Counted from the first letter of the stretch, positions 1 through 9,441 are shown. The stretch is 64,000 bases of DNA from Gordonia mangrovi (GCF_024734075.1 NZ_CP102850.1:3038001-3102000); one strand, 5' to 3'. Notes: generated from the sequence alone by a model not told the origin. Numbers and translations are program-made.

Positions 1-1201
1 GGTCGCTCGTCGGCACACGGCGGCGGGCGCGGGCGGTCACGAGCGCACCGACCACCGCCAACGCCAGGACATAGGCCACATAACCGATCACCGTCTCCTG
101 CAGGCCGATGTGTGACACCACGAGTCCGGCCACCACGGCGGGCAGACTGAAGGCCAGGTAGCTGGCGACGAACACCGACGAGAAGACCTGTCCGCGTTGC
201 TGCGCGGGGGTTGCCGCGATGATGCTGTCGAGGGCGCCGAGGAAGGTGGCGGCGAAACCGGAGCCGGCCACCACCGAGCCGACGATGTAGAGCGGAAGCG
301 TTTCCGTCAGCACTCCGGCCAGCGAGATGACGGCTCCGCCGACCAGCGCCGGGTAGCCGAAGGCGAGTTTGGTCGAGGCCGGCCGTCCGGTGATCAGCAG
401 GGACGTCACCGCTGCGGAGGCGAAGAAGACGAACAGCAGCGCCCCGGCCTCGGCGTGGTTGTCGACCCCGAAGACGCGGGCGACCACCGACGACCCGAGC
501 GACAGATACAGCCCGCCCAGCGACCACGTGGCCACCAGGGCGGGCACTGCCGCGAGGAACGCGCCGCGCACGGCAGGAGGCAGATGTACCTGCGGGGCAA
601 GCGTGGTGATGAGATGACGGCGCGAGGTGAAACCGACTCGTTCGGAGGTCTCGGGCACCACGAGCAGCGCCACGAGCAGCGCCGCGAACAGTCCCAGGAT
701 CACCTCGTAGATGAGGAAGCGGGGCGCGGGAGCGTACTCGACGAGTAGTCCGGCGACCGCGACGCCACCCGCGAGTCCGATGGCCGGTGCGGCGCCGGTG
801 ATGGCCGACCCCAGCCGCGGTGTCGGCTGCATGTCGACAACCGTCGCGGTGAGCGTCCCCATCGCGGCGCCGGTCGCGAGGCCCTGCAGGGCGCGCGCCG
901 CCATGAGCACGCCGACGTCCTCGGCCGACACGAACAGCACCATGCTCGCGATCAGGAGTACGAGGGCCACCGCGAGCACCGGTCGCCGGCCGATGTGGTC
1001 GGAGAGCGACCCGACGGTCAGCAGGCTGACCAGCATCGTCACCACGTAGATGGCGAACACGGCGGTCAGGGTGAACGCCGAGAACCCCCACAGTTCCTGA
1101 TAGACGGGGTAGAGCGGCGAGGGTGCCGCGGAGGAGAAGAGGACCATGACGAAGGTCGCCGTCACCACCCAGAATGCGCGGTGCGGGTGCAGTCGAGTCA
1201 T
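1..1201 (-). CDS. MFS transporter (C-terminus beyond window edge)
   Basis: Minus-strand frame open from the ATG at 1201 to the window edge; 400 codons are visible and the stop lies outside. The protein starts MTRLHPHRAFWVV and has about twelve hydrophobic segments. The MFS signature loop GSLSDHIGRRPV follows the second helix (G-x3-D-x2-G-R-R), and a basic loop with ERVGFTSRRH joins the two halves. It should be a proton-driven efflux or uptake permease of the inner membrane; the substrate cannot be read from sequence. It diverges from a TetR gene across an 87-bp region with two copies of a palindrome, so drug-type efflux repressed by that TetR protein is the likely arrangement (inference). Confidence 0.9.
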   Translation of the reverse strand, partial: MTRLHPHRAFWVVTATFVMVLFSSAAPSPLYPVYQELWGFSAFTLTAVFAIYVVTMLVSLLTVGSLSDHIGRRPVLAVALVLLIASMVLFVSAEDVGVLMAARALQGLATGAAMGTLTATVVDMQPTPRLGSAITGAAPAIGLAGGVAVAGLLVEYAPAPRFLIYEVILGLFAALLVALLVVPETSERVGFTSRRHLITTLAPQVHLPPAVRGAFLAAVPALVATWSLGGLYLSLGSSVVARVFGVDNHAEAGALLFVFFASAAVTSLLITGRPASTKLAFGYPALVGGAVISLAGVLTETLPLYIVGSVVAGSGFAATFLGALDSIIAATPAQQRGQVFSSVFVASYLAFSLPAVVAGLVVSHIGLQETVIGYVAYVLALAVVGALVTARARRRVPTSD

Positions 1202-1210
1202 CGCATCTCC

Positions 1211-1280
1211 TAAAGCAACGCCATTTGCGTTAGATTCAACGTAGCCAGCGTCCTGCGCTAAAGCAACTCGGTTTGCAATA
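1211..1280. promoter_or_regulatory. Duplicated TetR operator, GCAA-N6-TTGC
   Basis: Two related 22-bp sites lie between the divergent MFS and TetR genes, at 1211-1232 and 1259-1280. Both begin TAAAGCAAC and share TTTGC, giving a GCAA-N6-TTGC dyad; they are 48 bp apart. The second ends 9 bp before the TetR start, the first 10 bp before the MFS start. Placement and symmetry suggest binding by the adjacent TetR protein; this is inference. Confidence 0.6.
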
Positions 1281-1288
1281 ATGGCTTC

Positions 1289-1903
1289 ATGACTGGTTCC
1301 AACACCGCCCGGCGCTCGACGTCGACCGCTGCTGAGCGGGCCCGTCGACCAGGTGGACGCAGTGCCCGCGTGCAGTCGGCGGTCTACGCTGCCGTCGGAC
1401 AGCTCGTCGGGGCCGGCAAACGCGAGACCATGACCATCCCCGAGGTGGCCGAGACCGCCGGTGTGAACCCGACCAGCATCTATCGACGATGGGGGTCCAT
1501 CGAGACATTGCTCGGTGAGGTCGCCGTCGCCGCGCTGACCCAGGGCGAGCCGTTGCCCGACGCCGGCGTGCTCGACGACGACCTCGCGGAATGGTCGCGG
1601 ATCATCTCCGCCGACATCGGTCGACCGAAACGGCGTGCCTACCTGCGGGCCATGGTGTTCGCGCGCAACGACGTCGTCGAAGAGTGCCCGTGCTGGGAGA
1701 TCCGGCGCGATCAGGCCGAGCAGATGGTGGGCCGGGCGGCCCAGCGCGGCGAACCCGCGCCGTCGGTGCAGCAGATCCTCGATCATGTGATCGCGCCGCT
1801 GTATCACCACGCGGTGTTCGGTCTGGGGCTCGACGACACCTACGCCGAGACGCTGGCCGCCGATGTCATGCGCATGGCCGAATCGGGCGACACTTCGCGC
1901 TAG
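1289..1903 (+). CDS. TetR/AcrR family transcriptional regulator
   Basis: 204 aa. A basic N-terminal arm rich in Ala/Arg precedes the TetR DNA-binding domain; the helix-turn-helix is at about residues 49-70 (TIPEVAETAGVNPTSIYRRW). The C-terminal part is helical, ends GDTSR, and would hold the ligand pocket and dimer interface. The ATG start follows the duplicated GCAA-N6-TTGC palindrome directly. The gene diverges from the MFS transporter, which fits a ligand-released local repressor that also represses itself. The ligand is unknown. Confidence 0.9.
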   Translation: MTGSNTARRSTSTAAERARRPGGRSARVQSAVYAAVGQLVGAGKRETMTIPEVAETAGVNPTSIYRRWGSIETLLGEVAVAALTQGEPLPDAGVLDDDLAEWSRIISADIGRPKRRAYLRAMVFARNDVVEECPCWEIRRDQAEQMVGRAAQRGEPAPSVQQILDHVIAPLYHHAVFGLGLDDTYAETLAADVMRMAESGDTSR

Positions 1904-1913
1904 GGTCGGCGGC

Positions 1914-3326
1914 ATGCGATGCGTGCATGCGTTCGGTGACGATGCTCTCGGCGATCGGGACGGGATGGGGGTGGCTGCCGCCATCGCCTGCGGGGAGATC
2001 TCGGCTTCGGAGGCGCTCGAAGCCGCACTGGGCCGGATCGACAAGGTCAACCCGCACCTGAACGCGATCGCCGTGGACGACCGCGAGCGTGCCCGTGACC
2101 GGGCTCTCGACAGCGAGTTTCCCGCCGGGTCGTTCACCGGGGTGCCATCGATCATCAAGAACAACACGCTGTTCGAAGGTTTGCCCGTGGGCAACGGATC
2201 GGCCGCGATGCCCGACCTGCCCGCGAAAGGCAACGAGCCGTTCACCGAACAATTCCTGTCCACCGGCGTCAACATCGTGGGGGCCTCGACGCTGCCGGCG
2301 TTCGGTCTCACCGCGACCACCGAGTTCGTCGACCGCGAACCCACCCGCAACCCGTGGGACACCGACTATTCCTCGGGGGCGTCATCGGGCGGGTCGGCCG
2401 CGCTCGTCGCGTCCGGGGCGCTTCCGATCGCGCACGGCAACGACGGCGGGGGCTCGATTCGTATTCCTGCTGCCGCATGCGGTTTGGTGGGTCTCAAGCC
2501 GAGTCGTGGTCGAGTCGCGCCGTCTCCGACCGGGCGGATCCTGCCGATCGACATCATCTCCAACGGCGTCCTGAGTCGAACCGTGCGCGACACCGCGTCC
2601 TTCGTCGACGATGCGGAGAAGTTCCGCGTACCAACGGGACTGCCGCGGGTCGGACTGGTAGAGGGGCCGGGCACCCGCCGGTTGCGCATCGGATTGATCA
2701 CCGATTCCGTGACCGGTAGCCCGATCGACGCCGACACCGCGGCCGCGATGGCCGGTGCGGTGGAGTTGCTGACGTCACTCGGCCACCACGTGGAACCGAC
2801 CCCTGTCCCGCTGGACGAGACCTTCGTCCGACAGTTCACCGACTACTGGTCGATGCTCGCCTTCACCATGGACCGCGCCGGAAAGCTCATGGTCGGCAAG
2901 GACTTCGACAAAGACGCCCTCGATCCGTTCACCCGGGGACTCGCGCGGCGTTACGCCCGCGCATTTTGGCGTACGCCGTCGACGATCATCGGGCTCAAGC
3001 GTGCGACGGCGAAGTTCCGCACCGTCTTCGACAGCTTCGACCTGCTGTTGTCGCCGACGTTGTCGCACACCGTCCCGCGGATCGGCCACCTCGACCCCGG
3101 TGCCGACTTCGACGTCGTCTTCGAACGGCTCGTGCACTATGTCGCGTACACTCCGGCGAACAACACGTCCGGAACGCCTGCGATGAGTCTGCCCTTGGGA
3201 CAGACCTCTGATGGGCGGCCGCTGGGCATTCATCTCGGCGCCGACCTCGGGCGGGAGCGGCTGTTGCTGGAGCTGGCGTTCGAACTCGAAGCGGCGCAGC
3301 CGTTCGCGCGGATTCAGGGGAGCTGA
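1914..3326 (+). CDS. Amidase (amidase signature family)
   Basis: 470 aa from the ATG at 1914, 10 bp after the TetR stop; an in-frame ATG at 1863 would overlap the TetR gene and is less likely. The amidase-signature catalytic triad is complete: Lys82 in PSIIKNNT, cis-Ser157 in GASSGGSAA and nucleophile Ser181 in GGGSIRIP. The spacings of 75 and 24 residues equal those of fatty acid amide hydrolase (142/217/241). The family hydrolyses amides to acid plus ammonia. A GatA role is unlikely because no GatB or GatC lies nearby. Probably cytoplasmic and cotranscribed with the TetR gene. Substrate unknown. Confidence 0.92.
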   Translation: MRCVHAFGDDALGDRDGMGVAAAIACGEISASEALEAALGRIDKVNPHLNAIAVDDRERARDRALDSEFPAGSFTGVPSIIKNNTLFEGLPVGNGSAAMPDLPAKGNEPFTEQFLSTGVNIVGASTLPAFGLTATTEFVDREPTRNPWDTDYSSGASSGGSAALVASGALPIAHGNDGGGSIRIPAAACGLVGLKPSRGRVAPSPTGRILPIDIISNGVLSRTVRDTASFVDDAEKFRVPTGLPRVGLVEGPGTRRLRIGLITDSVTGSPIDADTAAAMAGAVELLTSLGHHVEPTPVPLDETFVRQFTDYWSMLAFTMDRAGKLMVGKDFDKDALDPFTRGLARRYARAFWRTPSTIIGLKRATAKFRTVFDSFDLLLSPTLSHTVPRIGHLDPGADFDVVFERLVHYVAYTPANNTSGTPAMSLPLGQTSDGRPLGIHLGADLGRERLLLELAFELEAAQPFARIQGS

Positions 3327-3389
3327 GCCGGCCCCCTCAGTAGCGGAGGAGTGACCTGGCGAGACCTAGTGCGCGATCATCTCTCTCGG

Positions 3390-3419
3390 CTTCGACGTAG
3401 GTTGAATCCTGCGTCGAAG
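3390..3419. terminator. Convergent stem-loop terminator
   Basis: A 12-bp stem starting CTTCGACGTAGG with a TTGAAT loop and one G-U pair lies between the amidase stop (3326) and the stop of the minus-strand PQQ-like gene (3425). It can serve both strands; no U-tract is evident. Confidence 0.55.
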
Positions 3420-3424
3420 AAGGG

Positions 3425-5272
3425 TCAGTTCATTACAGTCATCGAGTCGGCGCACCACATGACCAGCGCGCCGGGCATCGTCCTCAGATCGCCGACGTTG
3501 TAGGGCGTGCAGGGGTCGAGCATCTGGGACACTTCTCCGTCTCGAGTGACTGTCCACAGCGAATAGTCCCAGCCCGAATCTTCTCGCGCGATCGCGTCCT
3601 CGGAGTCGGGCGGCGTCTGCGCCGCTACTCCCACCCACGCATCACCCAGCGCGGTCCAGGGCAGGGAGGTTCGCGCGGATTTCTCCGTGATCAGTCCGGT
3701 CGGAAGCGTGATCCGCGAATCGATGTCGAAGAGTGAGATCGATGTGGACGCAGAGGTATGGCGCGTCCGGATGACGATGGAACCGTCACCGACGAAGGAT
3801 ACCGAGGTATCCTTCGCGAAGCGATGGATCTCGCGACCAGTACCGACGTCGATCAGCGAGTAGGTGATGCTGTCACCCTCGGTCGGATCGGACATCGACA
3901 CCAGCGCATGCGAGTCCCGGACTTGCTCGATGGAGATGACGGTGTCGTCGGGAAGCTGCACACCCAGAGACGATTTCCGGATCTCTGTCTGTACGTCACC
4001 CGTGGTGGCGTCCAGCACTGTGGCGATGTGGTCGGGATCCTCGGGGCACGCCGACATCACGACGCTGTCACTTGCAGCGAAGGCTTCGGTCTGACATTTC
4101 GGGAGCGGGCGAGTCCACAAGGTCTCGCCGGTCTGCGGTGAGAACGCGATCCAGCGCTCTCGCACTGATTCGGAAGTGTCCGTATCCGCCTCAGCGATGT
4201 GATGGCGGACGAGGATGACCTTGTCGGCGAGCAGATCGAACGGCTCTTGCGGGTCGACCGATGGATCGAGCCACGTCGTCCAGAGCCGCTCACCGGTGGT
4301 CGCATCGATGCCGATGAACGGTGAACCGGAGATGCCATCGCCATAGATCTTGGCCACAAGGACGCTGTCGGGGCCGGCGCCGGTGGACCAGAGTTCGGAG
4401 ACGTCGGTGTCGCGCACGGCGAACCACCACAGTCGATCGCCGGTGGCTCCGTCGTATCCCTCTATCGTGTCGTATGACGTGACAGCGTCATCCGACGAGT
4501 GACCGACCACGGCGTATCCCGCACCGCCAATGGTGAATTGGCTCGGTGACTCCAGCGAATACGATCCCTGTCCGGGACGGTCCGGAATCGGTGGAATCGC
4601 AACGCCGGTAGCGGTTTCTCCGTCGTAGGGAGACGGTCGGTGGGTGGCCATACCGATGACGACACATCCGGCGACCACGAGCACCGAGATGATCGCCAAT
4701 GCGTCGGGAACCGGCCTGCGAGTCGTCGTGGTCTCAGCCATCTTCTCGTAGAACGGTCGGTAGGCGCGCAAGGCCATGAACGCTACGGCAAGTACCGCGA
4801 GACACGCTGACCACCAGGCCACGGACGCCACCGACTGGACATTCCCCGACCCGGGGATCCGTTGTTCGTAGGCTGCCCCGTCCAAGGCGTCCTGCGTCTC
4901 GGGGCGCCTCCACAAGACGATTCCCACGACACCGACGATCGCGAGAGTGGGCGCCGTGAGCGCCACGAAGTGCCTGGGTGGAGCCTCGTCGGATCGATAC
5001 GCCCCAGCGGCGAGGTAGACGACGACGAGTGTGCTGTCGATCGCCACCACCAGGGACGTCTGGCGGAGAACGGACATCGTGTCGACGAGATCGTTGACCA
5101 CCTCGGGCGGTGTCCGGCGCAACCACGCCCACGCAAGGGCGACGATGGCGACGATGAGCAGACCGACGACGAGACCGACCCAGGCGCCTGGCTGGAGCCC
5201 AGGCAGGTCGCGCGGGGATTCGGCGGTCTCGTCGTCGGGAATTCCTCGTTCGTCCTGCGTGTCAACCGGCAC
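3425..5272 (-). CDS. Membrane-anchored PQQ-like beta-propeller protein
   Basis: 615 aa, GTG start at 5272. About 25 polar residues are followed by five transmembrane helices within the first 210 residues (for example GLVVGLLIVAIVALAWAWL and ALAIISVLVVAGCVVIGMA). The long outer domain has repeats of the PQQ-like type, such as DGATGDRLWWF, DATTGERLWTTW and SPQTGETLWTRPL, with the recurrent ATGxxLW core. The fold is an outward-facing beta-propeller; the sequence does not show whether it binds PQQ or another ligand. The gene is divergent from a paralog of the same plan across 192 bp. Function not recognised. Confidence 0.8.
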   Translation of the reverse strand: MPVDTQDERGIPDDETAESPRDLPGLQPGAWVGLVVGLLIVAIVALAWAWLRRTPPEVVNDLVDTMSVLRQTSLVVAIDSTLVVVYLAAGAYRSDEAPPRHFVALTAPTLAIVGVVGIVLWRRPETQDALDGAAYEQRIPGSGNVQSVASVAWWSACLAVLAVAFMALRAYRPFYEKMAETTTTRRPVPDALAIISVLVVAGCVVIGMATHRPSPYDGETATGVAIPPIPDRPGQGSYSLESPSQFTIGGAGYAVVGHSSDDAVTSYDTIEGYDGATGDRLWWFAVRDTDVSELWSTGAGPDSVLVAKIYGDGISGSPFIGIDATTGERLWTTWLDPSVDPQEPFDLLADKVILVRHHIAEADTDTSESVRERWIAFSPQTGETLWTRPLPKCQTEAFAASDSVVMSACPEDPDHIATVLDATTGDVQTEIRKSSLGVQLPDDTVISIEQVRDSHALVSMSDPTEGDSITYSLIDVGTGREIHRFAKDTSVSFVGDGSIVIRTRHTSASTSISLFDIDSRITLPTGLITEKSARTSLPWTALGDAWVGVAAQTPPDSEDAIAREDSGWDYSLWTVTRDGEVSQMLDPCTPYNVGDLRTMPGALVMWCADSMTVMN

Positions 5273-5464
5273 CGAGCGAGCGTATATGTTGCCCCGCGCT
5301 GGTCATTCGCTCGAACGACACAGTCGGTAGGTGTGGCTCCGATGGGTCACCCTCAGGTCGGGAACGCTGCGACATGCCGTGCGTCAAGGGCCATCAAGAC
5401 GGGGTCATTTCGGGGCGGCACGCTAGGTTGTTCGCACACTGACATCAAGCGGGGGTGAGGCGCG

Positions 5465-7201
5465 GTGCGGCGTCTGGTCTGGATCGGCGGTGCCATCGGC
5501 ACCGCAGTCGGCGCAACAGTTCTGGCAGCTGCGGCTGTCGTGTTCCGTCGACCGGAGAATCGGATCGGCGGAGATCTCCACGCAGCGACCACGTACCTGG
5601 CCGTGTCGCTGGCTGGCGGTCTGGCGGTGGCGGTGTTCATCGTCTTCCTCGCCACGCTGATGTTGCGAGGTCGCCCCGTCGCGGTGGCGGCGGCCGCGCT
5701 GCTGGCGGGTGTCACGGTTGCCGCGGCGTTCGCCTTCCTCGGCAAACCTGCGCGGGCAGCTGCGTGGGTGATCTCGGGTCCGGGCGCGCACCCGGTCGTC
5801 ACCATGTCCAGGATCACGTGGGTGCTCTTTGCCGTGGCGTCGCTGGTGCTGCTCGCCGTAGCCGTCTTCGTCGAACCCGGCGCCGCCATCGGACGGAGCG
5901 GCACTCGGACGGCGGCCGTCGTCGGCCTCGTCACCGCGATCGCCCTGGGCACTGCGGGTGTCGCGATGGCCACGGTGTCCCGAACCGCAATCGAGCCGAC
6001 CGCATCGATCGCCATACCTGCGACGCCGACGATGGTCGGGGAACGCGAGGCGTATCGGCTCCGAAGCGAGATCCCCCAGTACGTCGTCCCCGCGGGTCCG
6101 GGATTCGTGACCGTCGACAGTGCCGCGGTGACCGCCTACGACGGCACCACCGGGGTGGGTCGCTGGCGGCTCCCGACCGACCGACTCCCGGACGGCTGTT
6201 ACCCCGATGGAACGTGGTCGACCGGGACCGACGCCACCAGCGTCGTCATCGTCCACTGTGCCCGTGATGACGCGGACGGAGATCAGAGGGATGAGAAGCC
6301 CAGCTTCACCGGCTTGTCCGGATTCGACGCCATGACCGGCCGGCATCTCTGGACCAATGCCGACGGCTGGGGCGTACACGCACGGTCGGTATCGGACGGC
6401 GAAGGGGCGGTCGGGGTGTCGCGCGGCGACGGCGACGATGCGCAGATCGGTGCGCTCGACGTTCGGTCCGGACACCTGCGGTGGAGCCGGCCGGTGACCG
6501 ACTGCGCGGACCTCTTCAATGCCACGACCGCGACACATTCGCTGGTGGTATTCGAAGTGTGTTCCGGTGGCAAGGATGTTCTCACCGTACTCTACGACCT
6601 CGAATCCGGTTCGTCGCGACAGATACCGATCCCGTTGCCGCAGTGGCGGAATGTCGATGCCAAGATCATGCTGGATGTCTTCTCAGTCGCGGGTTCCAAC
6701 GTGACTGTCCTAGCCACCTTGGACCGCACCTGGCCCGAGGTTCCCCTGGCCACGATCGACACCTCCTCGGCGACGGCGAGGGTCGAGTGGGGCCAGGTCG
6801 ACTGGCTGGACTTGGATCCGGAGAACGGACTCATCCAGGGTGACGTGGCGCAGACTCAAGCATTCCCCGGCAACGGGACAACCGAAGTGCTGATGACGGC
6901 ATCTGGCGAACGTCGTCGGCTAAGCGGCCTCGACATCTACACGTCGTGGTCCAGCGCGGCACTGAATTCGTGGAGATTCGCTCTGGTGGGCGACAGGGTG
7001 GTGACCGCAACCGAGTTCGGCGACGGCAGCCCGTACTGGCTCGTCACGGTGAACCCGGACGGATCGTCGAGTCGGCGGCCGTCGCCGTGTGGTCGCGCTC
7101 CTGGCGGCGTCGCAGCGGTTCCCGGTGCGGTCCTGCTTGTCTGTCCCCTTTCCGCTGACGAAAAAGAGCGTCCGGGGACGGAGATCATCGCCCTGCAGTA
7201 A
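5465..7201 (+). CDS. Membrane-anchored PQQ-like beta-propeller protein, paralog
   Basis: 578 aa, GTG start at 5465 preceded by a G-rich GGGGGTGAGG stretch. Four to five N-terminal transmembrane segments (IGTAVGATVLAAAAVVF, LAGGLAVAVFIVFLATLML and others) precede an outer domain from about residue 195 with propeller-like strands, such as TAYDGTTGVGRWRLPTD and FDAMTGRHLWTN. It shares domain order with its divergent neighbour but little identity is visible, so the duplication looks old. Several Cys residues (SPCGR, ADLF-type blades) could form outer disulfides. No catalytic motif is seen; function unknown. Confidence 0.8.
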   Translation: MRRLVWIGGAIGTAVGATVLAAAAVVFRRPENRIGGDLHAATTYLAVSLAGGLAVAVFIVFLATLMLRGRPVAVAAAALLAGVTVAAAFAFLGKPARAAAWVISGPGAHPVVTMSRITWVLFAVASLVLLAVAVFVEPGAAIGRSGTRTAAVVGLVTAIALGTAGVAMATVSRTAIEPTASIAIPATPTMVGEREAYRLRSEIPQYVVPAGPGFVTVDSAAVTAYDGTTGVGRWRLPTDRLPDGCYPDGTWSTGTDATSVVIVHCARDDADGDQRDEKPSFTGLSGFDAMTGRHLWTNADGWGVHARSVSDGEGAVGVSRGDGDDAQIGALDVRSGHLRWSRPVTDCADLFNATTATHSLVVFEVCSGGKDVLTVLYDLESGSSRQIPIPLPQWRNVDAKIMLDVFSVAGSNVTVLATLDRTWPEVPLATIDTSSATARVEWGQVDWLDLDPENGLIQGDVAQTQAFPGNGTTEVLMTASGERRRLSGLDIYTSWSSAALNSWRFALVGDRVVTATEFGDGSPYWLVTVNPDGSSSRRPSPCGRAPGGVAAVPGAVLLVCPLSADEKERPGTEIIALQ

Positions 7202-7226
7202 GTCGAACATGGTCGCTCCACGACTA

Positions 7227-7260
7227 CGGTCCCGCTCCCTCGATCGAGGGAGCGGGACCG
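7227..7260. terminator. Perfect palindromic bidirectional terminator
   Basis: A perfect 34-bp palindrome (arm CGGTCCCGCTCCCTCGA plus its complement) lies between two converging genes. It has no T-tract. Its outer stem GGTCCCGCT/AGCGGGACC recurs in the terminator at 51145-51182. Confidence 0.75.
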
Positions 7261-7286
7261 CAATGGTGAGCGACGTGGCGGGAAAC

Positions 7287-8927
7287 CTAGTGCGCGACTG
7301 CCTTCTCCGCGCCCACACCGGTCAGCGAGCGGACCTCCATCTCGGCGTTGCGTTCCGGGATGCCGGTGTCCTTCGGCGTGGTCAGCGAGCCGACGATGCC
7401 GAGGATGAAGCCGACCGGGATCGAGATGATGCCCGGGTTGGACAGCGGGAACCAGGCGAAGTCGGCGCCGGGGATCATCGCGGTCTCCGAGCCGGACACG
7501 GCCGGGGAGAAGATGATCAGCACGATCGTCGTGCCGAGTCCGCCGTAGATGCTCCACAGCGCGCCGCGGGTGTTGAACCGCTTCCAGTACAGCGAGTAGA
7601 CGATCGTCGGCAGGTTGGCCGCGGCCGCGATGGCAAAGGCCAGCGCCACCAGGAAGGCGATGTTCTGTCCGTTGGCGAGAATGCCGAGGATGATGCCCAT
7701 GACACCGAGCACCACGACCGTGTAGCGCGACACCCGCACCTGGTCGTCCTCGCTGGCCCGCCCACGCTTTATGACGCTGCCGTAGATGTCGTGGGCGAAC
7801 GAGGCCGAGGCGGTGATCGCCAGCCCGGCGACGACGGCGAGGATGGTTGCGAAGGCCACCGCGGAGATGATGCCGAGCAGCACCACACCACCGAGTTCGA
7901 AGGCGAGCAGCGGTGCGGCCGCGTTCTGTCCGCCGGCGGCGTCGAGGATCTTGTCCGGACCCACCAGGGCGGCCGCGCCGTAGCCCAGGACCAGGGTGAA
8001 CAGGTAGAACGCGCCGATGAGCGAGATCGCCCAGACCACGGACTTACGAGCCTCCCGCGCCGTCGGGACCGTATAGAACCGCATGAGCACGTGGGGAAGT
8101 CCGGCGGTGCCGAGGACCAGCGCGATGGCCAGCGAGATGAAGTTGATCTGCGAGGTCAGCGACCCGCCGTACCGGGCGCCTGGCGCGAGAACATCACGGG
8201 CGGCGACCTTCTCGTCCGCGGACCCGGAGATGGCGTCCTGGGCGGAGCCGAGGATGCTCGACATGTTGAAGCCGAATTTGGCCAGCACGATGAAGGTCAT
8301 GATCGCGGCACCCGCGATCAGCAGGATGGCCTTGATGATCTGCACCCAAGTGGTGCCCTTCATGCCGCCGATGAGCACGTAGACGATCATCAGGGCACCG
8401 ACGATGGCGATGACGATCGACTGCCCGACGCGGCTCTCGATGTCGAGCAGCAGCGCGACCAGACCACCGGCACCGGCCATCTGGGCGAGCAGGTAGAACA
8501 GCGACACCATCAGGGTGGAGATCGCTGCGGCCAGACGGACCGGACGTTGCTTGAGGCGGAAGCTCAGCACGTCGGCCATGGTGAACTTGCCGGTGTTGCG
8601 AAGTAGTTCGGCAACCAACAACAGCGCGACCAACCAGGCGACCAGGAAGCCGATGGAGTAGAGGAAGCCGTCGTAGCCGTACACGGCAATCGCACCGGCG
8701 ATGCCGAGGAAGCTGGCTGCCGACAGGTAGTCGCCGGCGATCGCGACGCCGTTCTGCGGCCCGGAGAAGCCGCGGCCGCCGGTGAAGAAGTCGGCGGCCG
8801 ACTTGTTGTTCTTGCTCGCCCGGATCACCACGTACATGGTGACCGCGACGAACGCGACGAAGATCGAGATGTTGGCGACAGGGTTGCCGACGGATGCCGC
8901 CAGCACGGTGGTCTGCGTGGTGCTCAT
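7287..8927 (-). CDS. mctC: Sodium/solute symporter, MctC/ActP-type monocarboxylate permease
   Basis: 546 aa with about 13 transmembrane helices, typical of the solute:sodium symporter family. Diagnostic segments include GDYLSAASFLGIAGAIAVYG near the N-terminus and GTAGLPHVLMRFYTVPTAREAR in the middle, as in the acetate permease ActP and the Corynebacterium glutamicum pyruvate/acetate/propionate carrier MctC. Its ATG overlaps the stop of the upstream DUF485 gene by four bases (ATGA), the same pairing as in those operons. It should import short-chain monocarboxylates into the cytoplasm; exact specificity is inference. It fits the isocitrate lyase and RamB genes further along the window. Confidence 0.87.
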   Translation of the reverse strand: MSTTQTTVLAASVGNPVANISIFVAFVAVTMYVVIRASKNNKSAADFFTGGRGFSGPQNGVAIAGDYLSAASFLGIAGAIAVYGYDGFLYSIGFLVAWLVALLLVAELLRNTGKFTMADVLSFRLKQRPVRLAAAISTLMVSLFYLLAQMAGAGGLVALLLDIESRVGQSIVIAIVGALMIVYVLIGGMKGTTWVQIIKAILLIAGAAIMTFIVLAKFGFNMSSILGSAQDAISGSADEKVAARDVLAPGARYGGSLTSQINFISLAIALVLGTAGLPHVLMRFYTVPTAREARKSVVWAISLIGAFYLFTLVLGYGAAALVGPDKILDAAGGQNAAAPLLAFELGGVVLLGIISAVAFATILAVVAGLAITASASFAHDIYGSVIKRGRASEDDQVRVSRYTVVVLGVMGIILGILANGQNIAFLVALAFAIAAAANLPTIVYSLYWKRFNTRGALWSIYGGLGTTIVLIIFSPAVSGSETAMIPGADFAWFPLSNPGIISIPVGFILGIVGSLTTPKDTGIPERNAEMEVRSLTGVGAEKAVAH

Positions 8928-9283
8928 GCGTTGACCCCCTCTTCCATCTGCTCGCGGATCGCGGTGGCCCGCGGGTCGAGGTCACGGTTGGCGAAACGTA
9001 CGTACAGACCGGTGATCACGAAGGTCGACACGAACTGCAGCAGTCCGAGGATCAGTCCGAGGTTGATATCGCCCCACACCTTGGTGGCCATGAAGTCGGT
9101 GGCGAACGCTCCGAGCAGTACGTACACCGCGTACCAGACCAGGAAGAACGCGGTCAGCGGGAAGACGAACCGCCGCAACCGCTGCTTGAGGTCCTGGAAC
9201 TGCGGGCTGGCTTGTACCTCCAGCCATTCTTCGCCTGTCGGCGAGTGCGATGCCGCGCCGGGCGGCTGTTCGATCGTGGACAC
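8924..9283 (-). CDS. DUF485 small membrane protein, symporter partner
   Basis: 119 aa from the GTG at 9283. This start is chosen because a perfect AGGAGG lies 7 bases upstream; an ATG at 9364 has no such signal. Two transmembrane helices (FVFPLTAFFLVWYAVYVLLG and LGLILGLLQFVSTFVITGLY) flank a short loop, ending in a charged tail (RFANRDLDPRATAIREQ), which is the DUF485 pattern. YjcH next to ActP in E. coli and the small gene before mctC in C. glutamicum are the known counterparts. It likely assists or stabilises the symporter; its mechanism is not established. Confidence 0.85.
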   Translation of the reverse strand: MSTIEQPPGAASHSPTGEEWLEVQASPQFQDLKQRLRRFVFPLTAFFLVWYAVYVLLGAFATDFMATKVWGDINLGLILGLLQFVSTFVITGLYVRFANRDLDPRATAIREQMEEGVNA

Positions 9284-9441
9284 GCCTACCTCCTGAAAAT
9301 GTCTGTGATGACTCTCGATTGGCAAGCGTATTGAGGTGCAGGTCACAACAGAATGGCGTGGCACGGGTCACACGTTGAAGTCGAGCGACTGTGCGATGGG
9401 CGGTCGATGACGGCCGATGAACGGTTGGGTGGAGGTCGGCC

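Noticed and set aside
7089-8606. Open frame of 505 codons antisense to the MctC-like symporter
   Set aside because: Arg/Asp/Gly-rich shadow; crosses the terminator palindrome at 7227-7260.
9332-9347. CRP-like half-site TGAGGTGCAGGTCACA upstream of the DUF485-mctC unit
   Set aside because: One half is perfect but the other matches only 3 of 5 bases; too weak to list, though mctC is GlxR-controlled in C. glutamicum.
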